64,000 bases of DNA. It comes from Branchiostoma floridae. Lineage: Eukaryota; Chordata; Leptocardii; Amphioxiformes; Branchiostomatidae. The stretch covers positions 21,524,213 through 21,588,212 of the forward strand of contig NC_049982.1 in NCBI RefSeq assembly GCF_000003815.2, read 5' to 3'. The position numbers were made by a program, and so were the translations under genes. Below the pieces are notes generated by a model, which saw nothing but the letters and a program-made list of their open reading frames with translations, was not told the origin of the DNA and made no database searches. Below are positions 36,257 to 64,000 of the stretch, one piece after another. Numbering within the stretch: the first letter of the stretch is position 1; the number at the start of each line of letters is the position of its first letter.

Positions 36257-37923
36257 AGGACTATTGTACTGTAGATAACATGCAAGAATGCATTGGTGGG
36301 AAGAAAGAGCCTTTCACCAGCACAAGGATTTCTGTTGCAAGAGGACAAAGAACTCTTAGAAGAATCTTGTGCTCTCAGTTGTATGATTTATCATATGGTT
36401 TTGGTAACATCAAAATTTAAAGGGGATGTTTCCTGTACATTTAGTGGTAACCATGTTTTAAGTAAATATATACAGGCTTGCATGTGAGGCTAGCAACGTA
36501 GCATCTCTATACATTGTCTGTTGGACTGTACCAGGATCGCTGGTGAGTTGAGGTACCAGGTTCAATGCTGCAACCTCTTGCTTTGAAAGCCATGCCCCTA
36601 TGATCATGAGTATTTTATCAAAACTGGTCCGGATGATGCAGTAATTAACCACCACCATGCAAGTATCCCTGCTGTTTTGTATTTTCCTTGCTATCAGACA
36701 TGATGATGTAATGTTTTGTAGATATTGTATAATACAAGTATTACTCCAACTGAATTCTGCCTTCAGGGTATTTGTTGAAATTTTAGACATAGAACAAACT
36801 TATCAGCAAACATGCTCAGCTCTTGATGTTTTCTGAGTTTTTATTTGGCTTGGTCAAAATCATGCATAAAACAGCTTGTGACTTCCTATGTACGTGTCAT
36901 TTTGCCAATATTACTACTCTGTACCTGATGTTTCCTGTAAGTTGATACTTGTATTTGTGCAACATTGCAACAGCCAATCACAAGCCTGAGTTAACTTGCC
37001 ATTGAAGTAGGGTCTGTAAAGACTGTACTGCACTGTAAATGTAGTGTAAAGACAGAAACAAGGAAAGATCTGCATGTATTTATATTTATATCACAGCCAA
37101 ACGAAACTACTAACATTGCCAACTTTTGTGTGTGTTTGCATATTTTCCAAGACAAAAATCCATACAGGCATTGTCACTGACTCATTTGTTCCTTTATTTA
37201 TACAAACCAAAAATGGACTGTCAGATGTTAAATCTGACATTTCTACATTCAGTCCTTCACACCTTACAATACACCTCATGACCTGTGAGGCTTACTTTCA
37301 GTACTACATTAAGTTGAAATTAATAGCAATGACATGTCATTTGCTTCTCTTTAGAGGCATAAGTACCCACAAGAAAGTTTATACTTTGTCTATACTCACT
37401 TTGTTTATTCTTCACATCTTCATGATTTATATTTCAATCAACATGACATAACTGAAGTGTTTGTTTTAAAATCAGCAAGGTAACTATTTACACAGGATAC
37501 CAGCTTGGACTGCCTTATTATCATGATGTGAAGATGTTATCAGACAGTGCAGGGAACATAGCTTTACAGTCTAAAGAAACTTCACCATGGTTAATGGAAT
37601 AAATGCCCCAAATCCTGAGCTCTGCACTTGCTTAAGTGTCAATAAATGACTTACAATGTATTCACATCTGCATCATTAGGCAGAATGTAACTACTGTTTA
37701 TTTGCTCTGTTTTATTAGTCTGGAAATAATAACAGATCCCAACGTTTCTCTACAGCTATGTCATATGAGACAAAGAGATACTATAGCACAATATACATTT
37801 GTACATGCACATGTATGTGTACATCTAATGTATCAAGTTTCCTTCCAAGTGAAAAAGTGCTGAGTGAGACAATTGTCCTAATAACAAGCTCAGTACCAGC
37901 TGGTAAAACATGTATTTGTGAGA
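36257..37923. other. Convergent 3' region CIAO1 / SNRNP200
   Basis: Tail-to-tail 3' ends. AATAAA at 37598 and 37641 could end a long CIAO1 3' UTR. On the minus strand, AATAAA (TTTATT on plus) at 37697-37702 and 37711-37716 lies about 210-225 bp after the SNRNP200 stop. No gene is seen. Confidence 0.5.
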
Positions 37924-63785
<25,862 letters not shown>

Positions 63786-64000
63786 GATGCCTTCCCTGTC
63801 GTCGACCAAGCGTCGTCTTCTCGCGAGAGATTGCGGACTTCAACGTGATCGTTTTTCTAATCTGTACTTTTTCTTATCGTCGCTAGGGAGCGCTTATGGA
63901 TCTCATGCAAACCACCACTGCAGAAAATTGATTTCTGTATATAATATTGAAGAAGGACTCTGAAAAAGTAGAAATTCAAAACAACTGGAAAGCCAAAATA

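Noticed and set aside
36252-36257. AATAAA overlapping the CIAO1 stop codon as poly(A) signal
   Set aside because: It would leave essentially no 3' UTR; it is probably a coincidence of GAA TAA A. Downstream candidates at 37598 and 37641 are more reasonable.

Overview
This is a eukaryotic, intron-rich window that looks like invertebrate deuterostome DNA, most probably a lancelet (Branchiostoma). The basis is protein similarity recalled from human orthologues, short introns full of many different DNA transposons and retroelements, and one 100-N assembly gap. The species call is inference. All gene calls come from reading exons, splice sites and phase by eye; no database search was run.

Layout. 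(1) 1-3402, minus: a five-exon phosphoribosyltransferase-like gene with an unusual PRPP loop. (2) 4768-14714, plus: O-GlcNAcase (OGA), 14 exons, 904 codons. (3) 16873-21076, plus: DCAF10, a WD40 CUL4-DDB1 substrate receptor, with one internal exon missing, probably in the N gap at 18823-18922. (4) 24226-32308, minus: TAF1B, the Rrn7-type zinc-finger subunit of the RNA polymerase I factor SL1, 14 exons, 628 codons. (5) 32741-36256, plus: CIAO1, a WD40 cytosolic Fe-S assembly protein, 6 exons, 336 codons, divergent from TAF1B across 432 bp. (6) 37924-63785, minus: SNRNP200/Brr2, the U5 snRNP double-cassette helicase, 37 exons, 2137 codons. All six are housekeeping genes of unrelated pathways. 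No operon or cluster logic links them beyond two divergent promoter pairs.

Mobile DNA fills the spaces. The clearest elements are: a complete DIRS-type tyrosine-recombinase retrotransposon inside a SNRNP200 intron (52328-57288), with inverted terminal repeats and an internal complementary region; a 1362-bp foldback element with long terminal inverted repeats and a perfect 9-bp target duplication that carries a RecQ-helicase-like exon (22775-24136); a decayed 1639-bp pogo/Tigger-like element with TA duplications (57401-59039); several MITEs; a 5S-rRNA-derived SINE; LINE tails, one with a second LINE tail nested in it; and a degenerate ~110-160-bp tandem array in a TAF1B intron. Very small palindromes of 22 and 32 bp, each flanked by an exact 7-bp direct repeat, look like minimal mobile elements made only of two terminal repeats.

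Most interesting for follow-up: these 22/32-bp palindromes; the RecQ-carrying foldback element; a recent 96-bp in-frame duplication that gives SNRNP200 two equivalent 3' splice sites; a DIRS insertion exactly beside a palindrome; and a promoter-region duplication shared by the phosphoribosyltransferase-like gene and OGA.
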